A stretch of DNA of 7,121 nt from G039029935 sp039029935 (GTDB lineage Bacteria > Chloroflexota > Anaerolineae > Caldilineales > Caldilineaceae): NCBI GenBank assembly GCA_039029935.1, contig JBCCFC010000713.1, positions 1-7,121 of the forward strand, read 5' to 3'. A model generated the notes under the pieces. The model did no database searches and had not been told where the DNA came from. It was given only the letters and a program-made list of their open reading frames with translations. Positions within the stretch are counted from its first letter, which is position 1. Each line of letters begins with the position of its first letter. Made by a program: the position numbers and the translations under genes. Shown here one piece after another: positions 5,839 through 7,121 of this stretch.

Positions 5839-7121
5839 ATGACAACAGAAATGCGAACATCAGCAAGTGCCTCTATAGTAGCCGTTCCTGTCGAGACAAC
5901 AAAACAGGTGATTTCAACCGCCAAACCTGCAAAACAGGCTGTGCCAAAGCCGTTTAAGTCGGTGCCAATGAAGATGGACTGGTTTCAAAAGGATACGCAG
6001 TCATCCAATGGCATATACCCAGATGATGTTGAGCTTGCCTATCTATATGGCCCATCCAAGCAATGGCCGCGCACTATTGAGGAAGCAGCGCGTCGTTGGA
6101 AAGGTCCATACACGGCAGAGAATGCAGCGACGATTTTAGCGCATGAGCCAATCGAATTGCACAATGGCTGGTTCGTCTGGCAAATACACAAAATGACTGG
6201 TCGTGTGGATAGCGGTATGAATGGCAGTGTGCATCACCGTCTTTGGCCCAGAAATCTTCTGGAAGCTTATGACCGCCCACGTGGACCCTATAACATAGAC
6301 AACATTGATATCATTCTTAGCGAAGAGTCCAGGGAGCTCTTTCATGGATGGTTAGTATGGAAACATATGACACACGGAATCGAACGAGGAATAGTCGGTA
6401 ATATAACCAACACCGTTAGCCCATTTGCTATCCACATTGGGTTTGGGACGGTGTATCCCGACCAGACAGAGTGTGTGATGAGCAATGGAGACGTACTCAT
6501 ACCAGATGCCTGTCTGATTTCTTGGCAACGGCGAGATGAAATCTTGCAGCCACATGGACCCAATGACAGACCTCTTTTCAAAGGAGGACCAGAGTTAGTC
6601 ATCGAAGCACGTTCACCCTCCAATACACGTAAAGAGGATCGGGAAAAACGGGCGAAGTATTTTGCCAATGGCACACAGGTCGTGTGGGATGTGGATGAAG
6701 AAACACAACGGATATGGGTCTATCGTGCCAACGCACCAAGCCGCCCAACTGAATACCGAATGGGGGATGAGATTACCTGTGAATTTTTGCCTGGTTGGCG
6801 TAGAAATTTGACCGATTTGTTTAGCGAACAAATCTCAATTGAAGCGGTTGCTGGTGAGATCATGGAGGAATCGCGCGAAGAGGGCAAAGAGGAAGGCATT
6901 GCTATCGGCGAGGAGCGAGGGATTGCCATCGGCAAAGAGGAAGGGATTGCCATCGGTAAAGAGGAAGGCATTGCCATCGGCGAGGAGCGAGGGATTGAGC
7001 AAGGGGCGCGCACAATGCTATTGGATATGCTGCCGACGTTTGCGCAACTTCGTTTTGGAGAGGCACTACCCATTCATGTGCTTCAACGTCTGCAATTACT
7101 AGATTTGACGACATTGCAAAC
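5839..7121 (+). CDS. Uma2-family (DUF820) PD-(D/E)XK-fold protein with duplicated N-terminal module and EEG-repeat tail; 3' end outside window
   Basis: The frame is open for 427 codons and runs off the window. ATG at 5839 has AAAGGTGA about 6 nt upstream. Residues 1-55 are a low-complexity, probably disordered lead. Residues 76-114 and 136-174 are copies of one module, each with WPR, GPY, an EL pair and GW-x-VW. The Uma2 core follows: IPDACLIS (221-228), GGPELVIEARSPS (249-261), a basic helix KEDREKRAKYF (265-275), VVWDVDEETQRIWVYR (281-296) and FLPGW (316-320). D223 and E256 fit the usual acidic positions; the ExK lysine is replaced by Arg258, and Lys270 or Lys273 may substitute. Residues 350-389 are five octapeptides of the EEGIAIG type, probably a coiled coil. 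Then come RFGEALP and a leucine-rich helix like the ends of Rpn/transposase-like nucleases. Uma2 proteins are called putative endonucleases; the cellular role is unproven. Its plus-strand orientation and repeat-bounded leader suggest an accessory gene. Confidence 0.85.
   Translation, partial: MTTEMRTSASASIVAVPVETTKQVISTAKPAKQAVPKPFKSVPMKMDWFQKDTQSSNGIYPDDVELAYLYGPSKQWPRTIEEAARRWKGPYTAENAATILAHEPIELHNGWFVWQIHKMTGRVDSGMNGSVHHRLWPRNLLEAYDRPRGPYNIDNIDIILSEESRELFHGWLVWKHMTHGIERGIVGNITNTVSPFAIHIGFGTVYPDQTECVMSNGDVLIPDACLISWQRRDEILQPHGPNDRPLFKGGPELVIEARSPSNTRKEDREKRAKYFANGTQVVWDVDEETQRIWVYRANAPSRPTEYRMGDEITCEFLPGWRRNLTDLFSEQISIEAVAGEIMEESREEGKEEGIAIGEERGIAIGKEEGIAIGKEEGIAIGEERGIEQGARTMLLDMLPTFAQLRFGEALPIHVLQRLQLLDLTTLQ
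6064..6360 (+). repeat. Internal coding duplication: two Uma2 N-terminal modules 180 bp apart
   Basis: Codons 76-114 (6064-6180) and 136-174 (6244-6360) align without gaps at an exact 60-residue offset, with 19 of 39 residues identical. Shared positions include WPR, EA, GPY, N, IL, E, EL and GW-x-VW. The likeness continues for about 15 more residues after a 2-residue gap (MT, then G-x-x-G with hydrophobic flanks). The DNA copies have diverged, so the duplication is old and both copies have kept their fold-defining residues. Confidence 0.8.
6886..7005 (+). repeat. 24-bp in-frame tandem repeat, five units, octapeptide (K/E)E(E/R)GIAIG
   Basis: Five 8-codon units encode KEEGIAIG, EERGIAIG, KEEGIAIG, KEEGIAIG and EERGIEQG. 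Units 1 and 4 differ by one silent base, and units 2 and 5 share their first five codons exactly. Units 4-5 therefore look like a copy of units 1-2, a sign of recent slippage or unequal crossing-over. The tract lies between the nuclease-fold domain and the C-terminal helix. Similar repeats are common at this place in Rpn-like and Uma2-like proteins. Confidence 0.9.

Overview
The window looks like a chromosomal piece of a Chloroflexota bacterium, possibly Anaerolineae, Caldilineae or Herpetosiphon-like. The assignment is an inference from four things. The lipoprotein has a linker rich in T, P, E and A directly after its lipobox cysteine. A large exported beta-propeller protein ends in an aromatic-[IL]-P-[ILV]-x-x-R tail that I recall from many Chloroflexota exoproteins. 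A Uma2-family protein carries an EEG-type repeat tail. Short 7- and 8-bp tandem arrays sit between genes. Base composition looks close to balanced by eye. No rRNA, tRNA, CRISPR array or transposase gene was seen.

Layout from left to right. Positions 1-126 are non-coding and rich in small dyads. An 8-bp repeat array at 127-173 runs into the 3' end of a minus-strand FAS1 (fasciclin-domain) lipoprotein gene (167-787). That gene has a candidate promoter overlapped by a 15-bp palindrome. A perfect 42-bp palindromic terminator (1034-1075) follows the minus-strand gene for a cytoplasmic bis-MGD molybdopterin oxidoreductase with an N-terminal 4Fe-4S motif (1079-3304). Its leader holds two back-to-back short tandem arrays with different units. 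Upstream, on the same strand, lies a secreted FG-GAP/VCBS propeller protein with two C-terminal Ig-like, BACON-like domains (3418-5499). It is driven by a near-consensus promoter.

A divergent intergenic region (5500-5838) carries that promoter, a candidate plus-strand promoter, and a 96-bp inverted-repeat element (5731-5826) that ends right at the ribosome-binding site of the only plus-strand gene. This gene (5839 to beyond the window end) encodes a Uma2-like PD-(D/E)XK-fold protein. Its N-terminal module is tandemly duplicated with an exact 60-residue offset, and its C-terminal part has five 24-bp coding repeats.

The genes do not form an obvious pathway. The two exported proteins are probably surface or adhesion components. 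The molybdoenzyme stands alone, without electron-transfer or membrane subunits in view. The Uma2 gene looks like an accessory gene associated with a small repeat element. The best candidates for something undescribed are the duplicated Uma2 architecture and the foldback element forming its leader.
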